From Saccharopolyspora sp. NFXS83 (GTDB lineage: Bacteria > Actinomycetota > Actinomycetes > Mycobacteriales > Pseudonocardiaceae): a stretch of DNA of 64,000 nt. Below the pieces are notes generated by a model. That model was given only the letters and a program-made list of their open reading frames with translations. It searched no databases and was not told where the DNA came from. The position numbers and the translations under genes are program-made. The stretch is from contig NZ_JAPFGB010000009.1 of NCBI RefSeq assembly GCF_026241095.1, positions 186,001 through 250,000 on the forward strand, read 5' to 3'. Below, piece after piece: positions 18,755 to 27,493 of this stretch (position 1 is the stretch's first letter; every line of letters begins with the position of its first letter).

Positions 18755-18824
18755 TCCCGCGCGGCCTGGGCGGTCGGTGGCCGCCCAGGCGAACGGGGTC
18801 CTCCGCGTGGACTAACGTCGAGCC

Positions 18825-19298
18825 ATGAGCGAACAGCAGCGACTCTCACCGGGCGACGCCGCGCCCGACTTCTCCCTGCCGGACGCCGACGGCAAGACCG
18901 TGGCGCTGGCCGACTACCGGGGCCGGTCCCTGGTCGTCTACTTCTACCCCGCGGCGAGCACTCCGGGCTGCACCAAGGAGGCCTGCGACTTCCGGGACAG
19001 CCTGGCGGAGCTCGACGACGCCGGATTCGACGTCGTCGGCATCTCACCCGACAAGCCGGAGAAGCTCGCGAAGTTCCGCGACGCCGAAGGCCTCACCTTC
19101 CCGCTGCTGTCCGATGTGGACAAATCGGTGATGACCGCGTGGGGTGCGTTCGGGGAGAAGAAGAACTACGGCAAGGTCGTGCAGGGCGTGATCCGCTCGA
19201 CCTTCGTCGTCGGCCCCGAAGGCGAGATCGACAAGGCGCTGTACAACGTCAAGGCCACCGGCCACGTCGAACGCCTCCGCAAAGACCTCAACGTCTGA
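18825..19298 (+). CDS. bcp: Thiol peroxidase Bcp, peroxiredoxin Q type
   Basis: A 157-residue peroxiredoxin that reduces hydrogen and organic peroxides using thioredoxin. The peroxidatic cysteine is C49 in YPAASTPGCTKEACDFRD and the resolving cysteine is C54, the intramolecular pair typical of the Q class. The LSDVDKSVMTAWGAFGEKK segment is also diagnostic. Length is normal. A perfect-stem intrinsic terminator follows at once, then two family A repeats in the gap with the convergent TauE/SafE gene. Confidence 0.93.
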   Translation: MSEQQRLSPGDAAPDFSLPDADGKTVALADYRGRSLVVYFYPAASTPGCTKEACDFRDSLAELDDAGFDVVGISPDKPEKLAKFRDAEGLTFPLLSDVDKSVMTAWGAFGEKKNYGKVVQGVIRSTFVVGPEGEIDKALYNVKATGHVERLRKDLNV

Positions 19299-19305
19299 CC
19301 CCCGC

Positions 19306-19343
19306 GAAAAGGGGACGCCTCCGCCCGGAGACGTCCCCTTTTC
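19306..19343 (+). terminator. Intrinsic terminator of bcp
   Basis: The 12-bp perfect stem GAAAAGGGGACG / CGTCCCCTTTTC ends in a T run on the plus strand (and on the minus strand, by symmetry of the A run). It begins eight bases after the bcp stop. Confidence 0.88.
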
Positions 19344-19357
19344 TCATGCCCGCTCCA

Positions 19358-19406
19358 AGTGAACGGACCCTTCGCCCAATCCCGTTGGACGAAGGGTCCG
19401 TTCACT
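19358..19406. repeat. Family A palindromic hairpin repeat, copy 4
   Basis: The arms carry GGACCCTTCG / CGAAGGGTCC instead of the common GGACCGTTCG / CGAACGGTCC, so the change is compensated and the long stem stays perfect. It lies in the convergent bcp/TauE gap. Confidence 0.92.
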
Positions 19407-19458
19407 CGATCCTGCTGGCCGGTGTGGCCGCATCGCACCGGGAGGGAAGGTTTCCGGG

Positions 19459-19505
19459 GTGAACGGACCGCTTGTCCGATCTCGTTGGACGAAGGGTCCG
19501 TTCAC
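19459..19505. repeat. Family A palindromic hairpin repeat, copy 5
   Basis: Outer arms GTGAACGGACC / GGTCCGTTCAC are intact, while the inner part GCTTGTCC / GGACGAAGG has uncompensated mismatches. It ends 10 bp before the TauE/SafE stop codon on its 3' side. Confidence 0.88.
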
Positions 19506-19515
19506 TCCGAGTGGG

Positions 19516-20274
19516 TCAGTCGAGGGTCATGTAGACGGCTACTCCGGCGGCGATGACCACTACCAGGTAGCGCAGCAGGGTCGCGGGGAGCCGTTGGGCG
19601 ATCTTGCCGCCGACGAAGCCGCCGAGCACCGTCGTCGGCACCAGCATCAGCACCGCGGTCCAGTCGACCGGCGCGATCAGCGCGTACACCACGAACGTCA
19701 CGGCGCTGCCGATCAGCCCGAGCCAGCTCTTGAGCGCGTTGAGCCGCCGCATGGAGTCGTTCACCGCGAGCACCAGGATCGCGATGAGGATGACGCTGCG
19801 AGCTCCGCCGAAGTAGCCGCCGTAGATCGAAGCGAAGAAGATCCCGACGGTGAGCCACACCGTCCGGTCCGGTTCGCCCTCGTCCGGGTGCCCGAGCCAT
19901 CGCTTGATCGTGTTCTGGAACGCCATCAGCACCGCGGACAGCCCGACCAGCGCGGGAACGACGGCGTCGAACACTTCGCCCGGCAGCACGAGCAGCAGCA
20001 CGCAGCCGATCACGGAGCCGGCGCCCGCCGCGAGCGACGTCCACAGCAGCCGTCGCGGGGTGCCCTTCAGGTCGTCGCGTTGGCTGACGGCGGCGCCGAC
20101 GAACCCCGGCCCCTGCGCCACCGAGTTCGTGACGTTCGCGACCAGTGGCGGCATGCCGGTGGCGAGCAGCGCCGGGAACACCAGCAGCGAGCCGCCGCCG
20201 GCGACGGCGTTGATCGCGCCGGACAGGAATCCGACGACGACCAGCACCACCAGCTCTATCCATTCGCTGAACAC
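19516..20274 (-). CDS. TauE/SafE-family membrane exporter
   Basis: A 252-residue integral membrane protein with about eight hydrophobic helices. The first repeat has GFLSGAINAVAGGGSLLVFPALLATGM (split: GFLSGAINAVAGGGS, LLVFPALLATGM), the signature of the TauE/SafE (DUF81) family. The second repeat has GGYFGGARSVILIAIL and GGFVGGKIAQRL. Family members export sulfite, sulfoacetate or other small organic anions; the substrate here is unknown. The gene is transcribed toward bcp, and both stop in a gap containing three hairpins. The start at 20274 has no strong ribosome site visible. Confidence 0.85.
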   Translation of the reverse strand: MFSEWIELVVLVVVGFLSGAINAVAGGGSLLVFPALLATGMPPLVANVTNSVAQGPGFVGAAVSQRDDLKGTPRRLLWTSLAAGAGSVIGCVLLLVLPGEVFDAVVPALVGLSAVLMAFQNTIKRWLGHPDEGEPDRTVWLTVGIFFASIYGGYFGGARSVILIAILVLAVNDSMRRLNALKSWLGLIGSAVTFVVYALIAPVDWTAVLMLVPTTVLGGFVGGKIAQRLPATLLRYLVVVIAAGVAVYMTLD

Positions 20275-20352
20275 CAGCGGAACCTAACCGCCACCGGTCG
20301 CTCTCCGGCGCTCGGGGCGACCGCCATCACAAGAGGATCTTGCTCGCCGGCG

Positions 20353-20559
20353 TCAGCTGTGCGCGACGAGCGCCGGGCAGGCGCCCGCCGACTCCGCTAG
20401 GTGCGGCACCTCTTCACCGATGTCCACCGGATCACCGGCCGCCGCGCGGCGCGGTGCGGGCGCGCCGAGCGAGTTCGCGGCGTGCAGCACGGTGAGGACG
20501 CTGAAGGTGACGGCGGCGGAGGCGATGCCGACGGACGCGTACACGAGCCAGGGCTTCAT
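20353..20559 (-). CDS. Small single-span membrane protein
   Basis: A 68-residue hypothetical protein beginning MKPWLVYASVGIASAAVTFS, with one hydrophobic helix (4-28) and then an Ala/Pro-rich and acidic tail ending GACPALVAHS. The ATG at 20559 has a GGAGA ribosome site seven bases upstream. It lies upstream of, and in the same direction as, the TauE/SafE gene (78 bp apart), and may share its transcript. No function can be assigned. Confidence 0.55.
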   Translation of the reverse strand: MKPWLVYASVGIASAAVTFSVLTVLHAANSLGAPAPRRAAAGDPVDIGEEVPHLAESAGACPALVAHS

Positions 20560-21215
20560 CAAGGGTCTCCTGCGACGAGAGCAACGGATGGCCGAGCGGA
20601 CCACGGGGTGCGGTGATCCGCCCGGTGGGGCCCGGCCGCTGGTGTGCTCGCGGCCCGGCGTCGTCCCCACCGGCCGGGACCGCGCGGGGCCGTCGGGAAG
20701 TGCGGCCGGTTCGCGGCTCGCGTTCCCGGAGGAGCGGGGTCGAGCATCATCCCGCCCTGCTTGCGAGGTGTTCAGGCCTGGTTCCGATCGCCGGGCCCAC
20801 TCGGCACTTCGCCCGCTCACGCAGGGTCGTTACGACTTTCCAGGAGCAAGTTCTCCGCAGGTCATCGACGTCACACCCCGCTGCCGCCGCACCTCTCGGC
20901 GAAGCTGGTGCGGATCGGCGCCGCACGATTCCCCCGGCTCGCCGCCAGCACTACCCGAAGCCGCCGAACGACTCCGCCATCCGCATGACGCCGACACCGA
21001 TTCACCCGGCGGGGGGGCGACTGCGCGGCGAACAGGATCAGGGGCCGGCGAACCGGTTCGGAAGGCCTCGCGGAGCGCGCCGGAGCATCCGCTGGAGGCG
21101 CAGGACGAGCGGCTCGATGCGACGTCGTCCCACGGCTCGGAGGAAGGCGCGTGAACCGAGGTGCGTGACCGCATCGCTGGGAGACGGTGCGGTCCTGGTG
21201 CGAGATCGCCTACCG
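20560..21215. other. Long non-coding stretch
   Basis: These 656 bp between the small membrane gene and the rdgB stop contain only frames with shadow-like Arg/Pro/Ser composition and no convincing start signals. I see no tRNA, strong hairpin or repeat of either dispersed family. Confidence 0.5.
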
Positions 21216-21824
21216 CTACTGGCCCGCCAGGTCTCGCAGCGTCGGCAGCAGGAGCCGCAGGGCCCGACCCCGGTGCGAGTCAGCGTCCTTCTCCTCCGCC
21301 GACAGCTCCGCCGCCGTTCGGGTCTCGCCTTCGGGGACGAAGATCGGGTCGTAGCCGAAGCCGTTGGTGCCGCGTTCGGCGCGGGCCACGGTGCCGGGCC
21401 ATTCGCCGCGCACCACGGTTTCCGTGCCGTCCGGCAGCACCAGGGCCGCCGCCGACACGAACGCGCCGCCGCGCCGCTCGTCGGGGACGTCGTGGATCTG
21501 GCCGAGCAGCAGGTCCAGGTTGGCCTGGTCGTCGCCGTGCTTGCCGGACCAGCGGGCGGAGAGCACTCCGGGCATGCCGTTGAGCGCGTCCACGCTCAGG
21601 CCGGAGTCGTCGGCGACCGCGGGGAGCCCGGTGGCGCGGGCCGCGTCGGCGGCCTTCGCGAGGGCGTTGTCCTCGAACGTCGCGCCCGTCTCGGGGGCCT
21701 CGGGGAACTCCGGTACCGCGTCGAGGCCGATGACCTCCACGCCGGTGACGCCCTCGGCTTCGAGGATCCGCCGCAGCTCGACGAGCTTCTTCGCGTTGCG
21801 GGTCGCGAGCAGGACCCGGCTCAC
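21216..21824 (-). CDS. rdgB: XTP/dITP diphosphatase (RdgB/HAM1)
   Basis: A 202-residue house-cleaning enzyme that hydrolyses non-canonical purine triphosphates (ITP, XTP, dITP) to monophosphates. It shows the family start [19 protein letters not shown], the catalytic [20 protein letters not shown] and [19 protein letters not shown], and ends with the conserved ALRLLLPTL. The GTG start overlaps the rph stop by four bases (GTGA), so it is the last gene of a co-translated unit. In M. tuberculosis the order rphA (Rv1340)-Rv1341 is the same. Confidence 0.93.
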   Translation of the reverse strand: MSRVLLATRNAKKLVELRRILEAEGVTGVEVIGLDAVPEFPEAPETGATFEDNALAKAADAARATGLPAVADDSGLSVDALNGMPGVLSARWSGKHGDDQANLDLLLGQIHDVPDERRGGAFVSAAALVLPDGTETVVRGEWPGTVARAERGTNGFGYDPIFVPEGETRTAAELSAEEKDADSHRGRALRLLLPTLRDLAGQ

Positions 21825-22576
21825 TTGGCGCCGCCGGGCAGTTCGCCGGGGTAGGGCGCGGCCAGCGCCTCGGTCTGCTTGCGGGCCAGCTCGGCGCAAC
21901 CGTTCAACGCGAAGTCGATCATCGTGTCGAGCGTGGAGCGGGTGAACGTGGCGCCTTCGCCGGTGCCCTGCACTTCGACGAGGGTGCCGTGGTCGGTGGC
22001 GACCACGTTCATGTCGACCTCGGCGCGCGAATCCTCCTCGTAGGGCAGGTCCAGCCGCACGCGGCCGTCCACCACGCCGACGCTGACGGCGGCGATGGAG
22101 CAGGACAGCGGCTTCGGGTCGGACAGCTTGCCCGCCGAGCTCAGCCAGGTGATGGCGTCGGCGAGGGCCACGTACGCGCCGGTGATCGCCGCGGTGCGGG
22201 TGCCGCCGTCGGCCTGGATGACGTCGCAGTCCAGGGCGATGGTGTTCTCGCCCAGCGCCGCCAGGTCGATGCAGGCGCGCAGCGAACGGCCGATGAGCCT
22301 GCTGATCTCGTGGGTGCGCCCCCCGATGCGGCCCTTCACGGACTCGCGCACCCCGCGGGTGTTCGTCGCGGAAGGCAGCATCGCGTACTCGGCGGTGACC
22401 CAGCCGAGGCCGGACCCGGAGCGCCAGCGCGGCACCCCGTCCTGCACGCTCGCCGCGCACAACACGCGTGTCCGCCCGAACTCCACCAGGACCGACCCGG
22501 CGGGCCAATCCTGATAGCCACGGGTGATTCGCACTTCCCGGAGCGCGTCGTCGCTCCGCCCGTCCGCTCTCGCCAC
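21821..22576 (-). CDS. rph: Ribonuclease PH
   Basis: A 251-residue phosphorolytic 3'-5' exoribonuclease that trims tRNA 3' ends. It begins [20 protein letters not shown], the universal RNase PH start, and contains [24 protein letters not shown] and [20 protein letters not shown]. The catalytic [19 protein letters not shown] block is complete. GTG 22576 was chosen because it gives the usual N-terminus; a GTG three codons upstream is possible. It overlaps rdgB by four bases and is separated from the MBL gene of the same strand by the Imm1-like gene, an interruption of an otherwise conserved order. Confidence 0.93.
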   Translation of the reverse strand: MARADGRSDDALREVRITRGYQDWPAGSVLVEFGRTRVLCAASVQDGVPRWRSGSGLGWVTAEYAMLPSATNTRGVRESVKGRIGGRTHEISRLIGRSLRACIDLAALGENTIALDCDVIQADGGTRTAAITGAYVALADAITWLSSAGKLSDPKPLSCSIAAVSVGVVDGRVRLDLPYEEDSRAEVDMNVVATDHGTLVEVQGTGEGATFTRSTLDTMIDFALNGCAELARKQTEALAAPYPGELPGGAK

Positions 22577-22700
22577 GCGGCCCACCCTAACGAGTCCGTT
22601 CGCGGCGAGTCGCGCGGCGGGTCCCGGCGGCCTCCGCGCCGCGCCGCTCGGCGGTGCCGCCGCGATTTCCGGCGTGGTCCGCCTGAGCAGGCGGGCAGCG

Positions 22701-23120
22701 CTACCAGTCGACCGTGCGCCAGTCGACGACCTTCGGGCGCCGCCCCGTCTCCAGGAAGTCCCGCAGCGCCGCCGCGAGCACCGCGGGATCGACTCCGCTG
22801 CCCGCCGGGAATTCGGCGTCCTCACCGGACAAGCCGGGGGAGGACGGGTCGCCGTCGAGCACGGCGTAGTCGTGGTCGACGTCGAAGTGGCTCAGGTAGC
22901 CGAAGCCTCCGGACACGGCGGCGACCACGTCGTGGTCGAGCATGCCGGTGGCCGAGTCGGCCAGCTCCCTGCCCTCGTGCCAGATCGTCGCCGGGCCCGC
23001 GTTCGGCTCCGCCAGCCGCCGGATCAGGTCGTCGACCTCGCCCGGCTCGGTGATGCTGAGCCCGTCGCCCGCGTTCACGTCCGCCGTCGACGCGATCGAC
23101 CACACCGCAGTGATCGTCAT
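22701..23120 (-). CDS. Imm1-family immunity protein (orphan)
   Basis: A 139-residue protein that looks like Imm1, an immunity protein to secreted nuclease or deaminase toxins of polymorphic systems. Supporting features are the MTITAVW start, the [11 protein letters not shown] segment, the central [16 protein letters not shown] and the C-terminal [16 protein letters not shown], which matches the FL-TG-RP--V-W pattern of the family. GAAGGGGAAACG supplies a ribosome site for ATG 23120. No toxin, ESX substrate or secretion gene is adjacent. It sits between the MBL and rph genes on the same strand, where other actinobacteria have none, so it was probably inserted. Confidence 0.75.
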   Translation of the reverse strand: MTITAVWSIASTADVNAGDGLSITEPGEVDDLIRRLAEPNAGPATIWHEGRELADSATGMLDHDVVAAVSGGFGYLSHFDVDHDYAVLDGDPSSPGLSGEDAEFPAGSGVDPAVLAAALRDFLETGRRPKVVDWRTVDW

Positions 23121-23154
23121 CGTTTCCCCTTCCACCGCGAACGCCGCCGCTCGT

Positions 23155-23922
23155 TCAGATCGAATGGCTCTGACCGGCCTCGACGATCTCCACCGGCCCG
23201 TCGAACTCCTCGGTCGCCTCCCGAAGGATCTCCTGCCGGTCCGTCCACGGTTGCAGGTGGGTCAGCAGCAGTTGCCGCACCCCGGCTCGCTTCGCGACGC
23301 GGGCGGCCTGCCTGCCCGACAAGTGCACCCCGTCGGGGCGATCCGGGGAGTCGGTCCAGGACGCCTCCGCAAGCAGCACGTCCGCGCGGCGGGCCAGCTC
23401 CTCCAACGCCGCGCACGGCCCGGTGTCACCGGTGTAGGCGAGCACGCGGTCCGCGGTCCGCACCCGGAAACCCCAGGCCGGGCAGAGGTGGTCCACCGGG
23501 AGCGCCGTCACCCGGAACGGTCCCACTTCGGCGGGTTCGTCGAAACCCTCGAAGTCGTACACGTCGGCGAGGTCGGTGTCCGCGAGCTCCGCGGCGTTGG
23601 GCGCGTACAGCCGGGTCAGCCGATCCTGCGTCTCCGGCGGGCCGAACACCCGCAGCCGGTGCGCCGCCGGGTCGTACGGCGGGTTCGGGCGGTAGCGGCG
23701 CAGCACCGTGAGCGCCCCGAAGTCCGAGCAGTGGTCCGGATGAAGGTGGCTCAGGAACAGACCGTTCAGGTCGAACGGGTCCAGGTGGCGCTGCAACGCG
23801 CCGACCGTGCCGTTGCCGAGGTCGAGTGCGATCCGCGTCCCCTCGGCTTCGACGAGGTAACCGGAGGCGGGTGAGTCCGGACGGGGCAGGCTGCCCGAGC
23901 ACCCCAGAATCGTCAGCTTCAC
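23155..23922 (-). CDS. MBL-fold metallo-hydrolase, Rv1339-like
   Basis: A 255-residue metallo-beta-lactamase-fold enzyme. The metal motif is [10 protein letters not shown] (H59, H61, D63, H64), later ligands are in LPVDH and YTGDTGP, and a final His is in LLTHLQPW. Position between murI and rph corresponds to Rv1339 of M. tuberculosis, reported as an atypical cyclic-nucleotide phosphodiesterase (family knowledge; activity here is inference). Its ATG overlaps the murI stop by four bases (ATGA). No signal peptide is present. Confidence 0.87.
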   Translation of the reverse strand: MKLTILGCSGSLPRPDSPASGYLVEAEGTRIALDLGNGTVGALQRHLDPFDLNGLFLSHLHPDHCSDFGALTVLRRYRPNPPYDPAAHRLRVFGPPETQDRLTRLYAPNAAELADTDLADVYDFEGFDEPAEVGPFRVTALPVDHLCPAWGFRVRTADRVLAYTGDTGPCAALEELARRADVLLAEASWTDSPDRPDGVHLSGRQAARVAKRAGVRQLLLTHLQPWTDRQEILREATEEFDGPVEIVEAGQSHSI

Positions 23923-24734
23923 ACCGATGAGCCTGACATGGCGAAGGGCTTCACGGACTCGGTTATGGAGATCGGACCACCCAAGAAGCGCGACGCCAGT
24001 TTCGCGAAACGCTCCGGCTCACCCGTTGCGCTGAATTCGTGCGTCGGATCGGGTTGCCCGCTGAACAAGTCCTGTTCGGTGAGTACCCGGACCACGTCTT
24101 TCGCCGTTTCCTCCGCGCTGGACACCAGCGTCACCTGATCGCCCATCGCGATCTGCAGCACCCCGGTGAGCATCGGGTAGTGCGTGCAGCCCAGCACCAG
24201 CGTGTCCACGTCCGCCTGCTGCAGCGGATCCAGGTAGCCCTGCGCCAAGCCGAGGACCTGGCGACCGCTGGTGATGCCGCGCTCCACGAAGTCCGCGAAC
24301 CGGGGGCAGGCGGCCGTGGTCAGCCGCACCTGGGGCGCGGCGGTGAACGCGTCGTCGTAGGCGCGGGAGCGGATGGTCGCCTGGGTGCCGATCACCCCGA
24401 CCCGGTTGTTGCGGGTGGTGGCGACGGCGCGGCGCACCGCGGGCAGCACCACTTCCACGACCGGGACGTCGTAGCGCTCGCGGGCATCGCGCAAGCACGC
24501 CGCCGACGCGGTGTTGCACGCGATGACCAGTGCTTTCACCCCGTCCTCGACGAGCGAGTCGGTGATGGCGAGGGTGCGGGCGCGGATCTCGGCCAGCGGC
24601 ATCGGACCGTACGGCGCGTTCGCGGTGTCCCCCACGTAGCGGATCGCTTCGCCCGGCAACTGGTCCAGCACGGCCCTGGCGACGGTCAGCCCGCCGACCC
24701 CGGAGTCGAAGATCCCGATCGGCGCGTTCGTCAC
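23919..24734 (-). CDS. murI: Glutamate racemase
   Basis: Interconverts L- and D-glutamate, supplying D-Glu for peptidoglycan. The 271-residue sequence has the substrate-binding [18 protein letters not shown], both catalytic cysteines (C73 in VIACNTASA and C183 in [11 protein letters not shown]), and [10 protein letters not shown]. It overlaps both neighbours by four bases (rhomboid upstream, MBL downstream), giving a tightly coupled rhomboid-murI-MBL unit as in Rv1337-Rv1338-Rv1339. Confidence 0.94.
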   Translation of the reverse strand: MTNAPIGIFDSGVGGLTVARAVLDQLPGEAIRYVGDTANAPYGPMPLAEIRARTLAITDSLVEDGVKALVIACNTASAACLRDARERYDVPVVEVVLPAVRRAVATTRNNRVGVIGTQATIRSRAYDDAFTAAPQVRLTTAACPRFADFVERGITSGRQVLGLAQGYLDPLQQADVDTLVLGCTHYPMLTGVLQIAMGDQVTLVSSAEETAKDVVRVLTEQDLFSGQPDPTHEFSATGEPERFAKLASRFLGGPISITESVKPFAMSGSSV

Positions 24735-25357
24735 GCCGACAGTGTGCCAGGCGCGGCCTTCTCAGCCCCGCGACGAGTGCTGCGCGCCACCAGCCACGCC
24801 GCGAGCAGCCCGCCCAGCGCACCGCACAAGTGTCCCTGCCAGGAGATCTGCGGCTGGGTGGGCAGCACGCCCCACAACATCCCGCCCCAGTAGAAGAACA
24901 GCACCACGGCCACCAGGATCTGCGCGAAGCTGCGCACGAAGAAGCCGCGTACCAGCAGGAACACCATCCAGCCGAAGGCCACGCCGGACGCGCCGACGTG
25001 CGTCCCGCCATCGGCGATCAGCCAGGTGCCGAGACCGGCGACGATCCACACCGTCGCCGTCACCGCGACGAACTGGCGCGCCCCGTTGGCCAGCAGCAAC
25101 CAGCCCAGCACCAGCAGCGGGATCGTGTTCGACATCAGGTGCGGGAGACCGGCGTGCAGCAGCGGAGCCCACAGGACTCCGTCCAGCCCGTCGATGCGGT
25201 GCGGCTCGATGCCGTACTGGTCCAGCCGTTCCCCGTTCAGCTGGTCCCAGAGCTCAAGAGCCCAGAGCACCGCCACCATGAACGTCATCTGCACCGCCGC
25301 GCGCAACGGCTTCCGCGGGAGGACGCGCGGTCGCTGCCGTTCTGGCTGATTCGTCAC
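24731..25357 (-). CDS. Rhomboid-family intramembrane serine protease
   Basis: A 208-residue membrane protein with about six helices. The catalytic serine is S124 in GASGVAFGW and the catalytic histidine H176 in [13 protein letters not shown], a complete rhomboid dyad. The [16 protein letters not shown] helix carries the conserved N-terminal HxxxN. It is the first gene of the rhomboid-murI-MBL unit and overlaps murI by four bases. Substrates are unknown. Confidence 0.92.
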   Translation of the reverse strand: MTNQPERQRPRVLPRKPLRAAVQMTFMVAVLWALELWDQLNGERLDQYGIEPHRIDGLDGVLWAPLLHAGLPHLMSNTIPLLVLGWLLLANGARQFVAVTATVWIVAGLGTWLIADGGTHVGASGVAFGWMVFLLVRGFFVRSFAQILVAVVLFFYWGGMLWGVLPTQPQISWQGHLCGALGGLLAAWLVARSTRRGAEKAAPGTLSA

Positions 25358-25472
25358 CTTTTCGAGATTACGCGGATCGGGTCAGCGGTGACTCGGGGAT
25401 GACCCCGAACCGCCAATCGCGCCAGATAGGCTCCCGCACCGTCGCCGAAGCTGATCCCTGGAGGTATGAGCG

Positions 25473-26321
25473 GTGCACACCACCGCACGGGCCGAGCAGG
25501 CCGTGCAAGCCGAAGCGCTGTTCGGGCACGGGCCCACCTGGGACGCCGGGACCGCGAGCCTGCTGTGGACCGACCTCCGGTCCCGCACCGTGCACCGCTA
25601 CGCGCCCGACGACACCGACCACTCCATGGAGGTGCCGCAGCAGGTCAGCGCCGCAAAACCGCGGTCGCGCGGCGGGCTGCTGCTGCACTTCGACGAGGGC
25701 ATCGCGCTCTACGACTCCGACGGGGAACGCCGCACCTGGCTCACCTTCTGGGCCCGCGACGGGTTCCGCGGCGGTGAGACCACCGTCGACGCGTGCGGTC
25801 GGGCGTGGGCCAACACCGTGCCGGAGGGCGAGCACGGCGACGGCTGGCTCGTGCGGGTCGACGCCGGAGGCGCGGCGCACGTGGTGCTCAACGGGATCTC
25901 CGCGGGCAACGGGCTGGCCTGGAGTCCCGACGACACCGTCCTGTACTTCGTCGACGGCGCGACCCGGCGCGTCGACGCGCTCACCGTCGACCCCGTGACC
26001 GGCGCGGCCTCCGAGCGGCGCCCGGCGTTCGAGGTGGACGGCGAACCCGCCGGGCTGTGCACCGACGTCGAGGGCGGCGTGTGGGTCGCCGTGCAGGACC
26101 GCGGCGAGGTGCGCCGCTACGCGCCGGACGGGCGCCTGGACCGGACGGTGCCGCTGCCGTCGCAGCGGCCGACGGGGTGCTGCTTCGGCGGCGAGGACCT
26201 CACCGACCTGTACATCACCACCGCCCGCGAGGGCGTCACCGATCCCGCCCCGGCGGACGGCTCGGTGCTGGTCCTGCCCGACGCCGGAACCGGCCTCCGC
26301 TCCCACACCTTCGCCGGCTGA
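25473..26321 (+). CDS. SMP-30/gluconolactonase-like beta-propeller protein
   Basis: A 282-residue six-bladed propeller of the SMP-30/LRE family, whose members hydrolyse sugar lactones. The second metal ligand is in the GNGLAWSPDDTVLYFVD motif and a downstream Asp in AGLCTDVEGGVWVA. The usual first ligand, Glu in the EGPxW motif, is replaced by His (H19 in GHGPTW), so metal binding or specificity may differ. The GTG start has GGAGG about ten bases upstream. It lies next to the inverted murI operon and upstream of three family A hairpins. Its substrate is not evident. Confidence 0.8.
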   Translation: MHTTARAEQAVQAEALFGHGPTWDAGTASLLWTDLRSRTVHRYAPDDTDHSMEVPQQVSAAKPRSRGGLLLHFDEGIALYDSDGERRTWLTFWARDGFRGGETTVDACGRAWANTVPEGEHGDGWLVRVDAGGAAHVVLNGISAGNGLAWSPDDTVLYFVDGATRRVDALTVDPVTGAASERRPAFEVDGEPAGLCTDVEGGVWVAVQDRGEVRRYAPDGRLDRTVPLPSQRPTGCCFGGEDLTDLYITTAREGVTDPAPADGSVLVLPDAGTGLRSHTFAG

Positions 26322-26361
26322 CCCCCATCCCACCGACCCGCCCGGTCGCGTCCGCGGAGCG

Positions 26362-26410
26362 GAGTGAACGGACCGTTCGTCCAATCCCGTTGGACGAACG
26401 GTCCGTTCAC
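26362..26410. repeat. Family A palindromic hairpin repeat, copy 6
   Basis: The cleanest copy: arms of 21 bases (GTGAACGGACC... / ...GGTCCGTTCAC) pair without mismatch around a five-base TCCCG loop. It starts 40 bp after the SMP-30 stop. Confidence 0.95.
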
Positions 26411-26464
26411 CCACTCCCATCGCCCCGGCGAACGCGAAGGGGCCCGCCCGCAGTGCTTGGGATG

Positions 26465-26514
26465 GAGTGAACGGACCGTTCATCCAATCTCGTTGGACGA
26501 ACGGTCCGTTCACT
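26465..26514. repeat. Family A palindromic hairpin repeat, copy 7
   Basis: As copy 6 with CATCC instead of CGTCC in the left arm and loop TCTCG. It is the middle copy in the convergent SMP-30/TauD gap. Confidence 0.93.
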
Positions 26515-26572
26515 TCTTCAGAACCCCTGGTCGACCACGGCGTGGCCGGAAGCGGAGAGCGCCGGACGGGTT

Positions 26573-26623
26573 GAGTGAACGGACCGTTCGCCCAGTCCGG
26601 TTGGACGAACGGTCCGTTCACTC
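26573..26623. repeat. Family A palindromic hairpin repeat, copy 8
   Basis: Arms GAGTGAACGGACCGTTCG / CGAACGGTCCGTTCACTC with core CCCAG-tccgg-TTGGA. It ends 10 bp from the TauD stop codon. Confidence 0.93.
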
Positions 26624-26632
26624 GAATCCGGG

Positions 26633-27493
26633 TCAGGATCGGGCGCGGAGGGTGGTGGCTGCGGAGTGGGCGCCGTCGTGGTGGGGCCAGCGGGGGGTAT
26701 CACCGGTGGGGGTGTCGCCGAGGATGGTGACGCGCTGGCCCACGCGTCGCTCCGCGTAGTCGTTGATCGCGTAGTGCTGGGTGGCGCGGTTGTCCCACAT
26801 GGCGATGGCCCCGGTCGTCCAGCGGAAGCGGCACACGTGGCTCGGGTGCTCGACGAGGGTGTAGAGGTGCCGCAGCAGCAGGTCGCTCTCGGTCGCGTCG
26901 AGCTGCGGGATGCGGCGGGTGAACATGCGGTTGACGTACAGCGAGCGCCGGCCCGTCTCGGGGTGCACCCGAACCACGGGGTGTTCGGCTTCGCTGCGGA
27001 ACGAGCCGTTGGGGTGCTCGAATACGTGGATCGCGGTGAGGCCGTCCAGCATTTCCCGCAGTGGTTCCGAGACCGCTTCGTAGGCGAGGTACTGGTTGCT
27101 CCACATCGTGTCGCCGCCGAACGGGGGGCATTGCACGATTTGCAGGATGGAGGCCACGGGCGGGGTGGGGCTGAAGGTGACGTCGGTGTGCCAGACGTCG
27201 GCCTTGGCTCCTTGCGCGGAATCGAGCACGACGATTTCGTCGTGCCCGTCCAGCTTCGGCAGGAAGGGGTGCACTTCGAGTTCGCCGAGGCGCTTGCCGA
27301 AGTCGATGTGCGCTTGCGGGCTGAGCCCGGCCGCCTCGGGGAAGAACAGCACGAGGTGTTCGAGCAGCAGCTCGTGGACCTGCTGGAAGGCCTGGTCGGA
27401 GAGGTCGTTCAGGTCGATGCCGCGGACCTCGGCGCCGAGTGCGCCGCTGATGGGGCGGACCTCCAGGTCGGTGTCCTGAATGGGAGCAACCAT
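26633..27493 (-). CDS. TauD/TfdA-family Fe(II)/2-oxoglutarate dioxygenase
   Basis: A 286-residue non-heme iron oxygenase. The iron facial triad is H102 and D104 in VWHTDVTFSPTPP and H240 in DNRATQHYAIND, with the 2-oxoglutarate-binding arginine in AERRVGQRV (about 250-254). It fits the TauD fold and length. Relatives cleave sulfonates such as taurine or modify natural products. It is divergent from the O-methyltransferase gene across a 239 bp shared upstream region and lies beside a terpenoid-like cluster, so a tailoring role is possible. No sulfonate ABC transporter is nearby, which weakens a taurine role. Confidence 0.88.
   Translation of the reverse strand: MVAPIQDTDLEVRPISGALGAEVRGIDLNDLSDQAFQQVHELLLEHLVLFFPEAAGLSPQAHIDFGKRLGELEVHPFLPKLDGHDEIVVLDSAQGAKADVWHTDVTFSPTPPVASILQIVQCPPFGGDTMWSNQYLAYEAVSEPLREMLDGLTAIHVFEHPNGSFRSEAEHPVVRVHPETGRRSLYVNRMFTRRIPQLDATESDLLLRHLYTLVEHPSHVCRFRWTTGAIAMWDNRATQHYAINDYAERRVGQRVTILGDTPTGDTPRWPHHDGAHSAATTLRARS

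Noticed and set aside
20560-21215. Small open frames in the long gap before rdgB
   Set aside because: No ribosome sites, no family resemblance and codon composition unlike the genes; treated as non-coding.
22577-22700. A longer N-terminus for RNase PH reaching 22825
   Set aside because: It would overlap the Imm1-like gene and place poorly conserved Arg/Pro-rich sequence before the universal RNase PH start.
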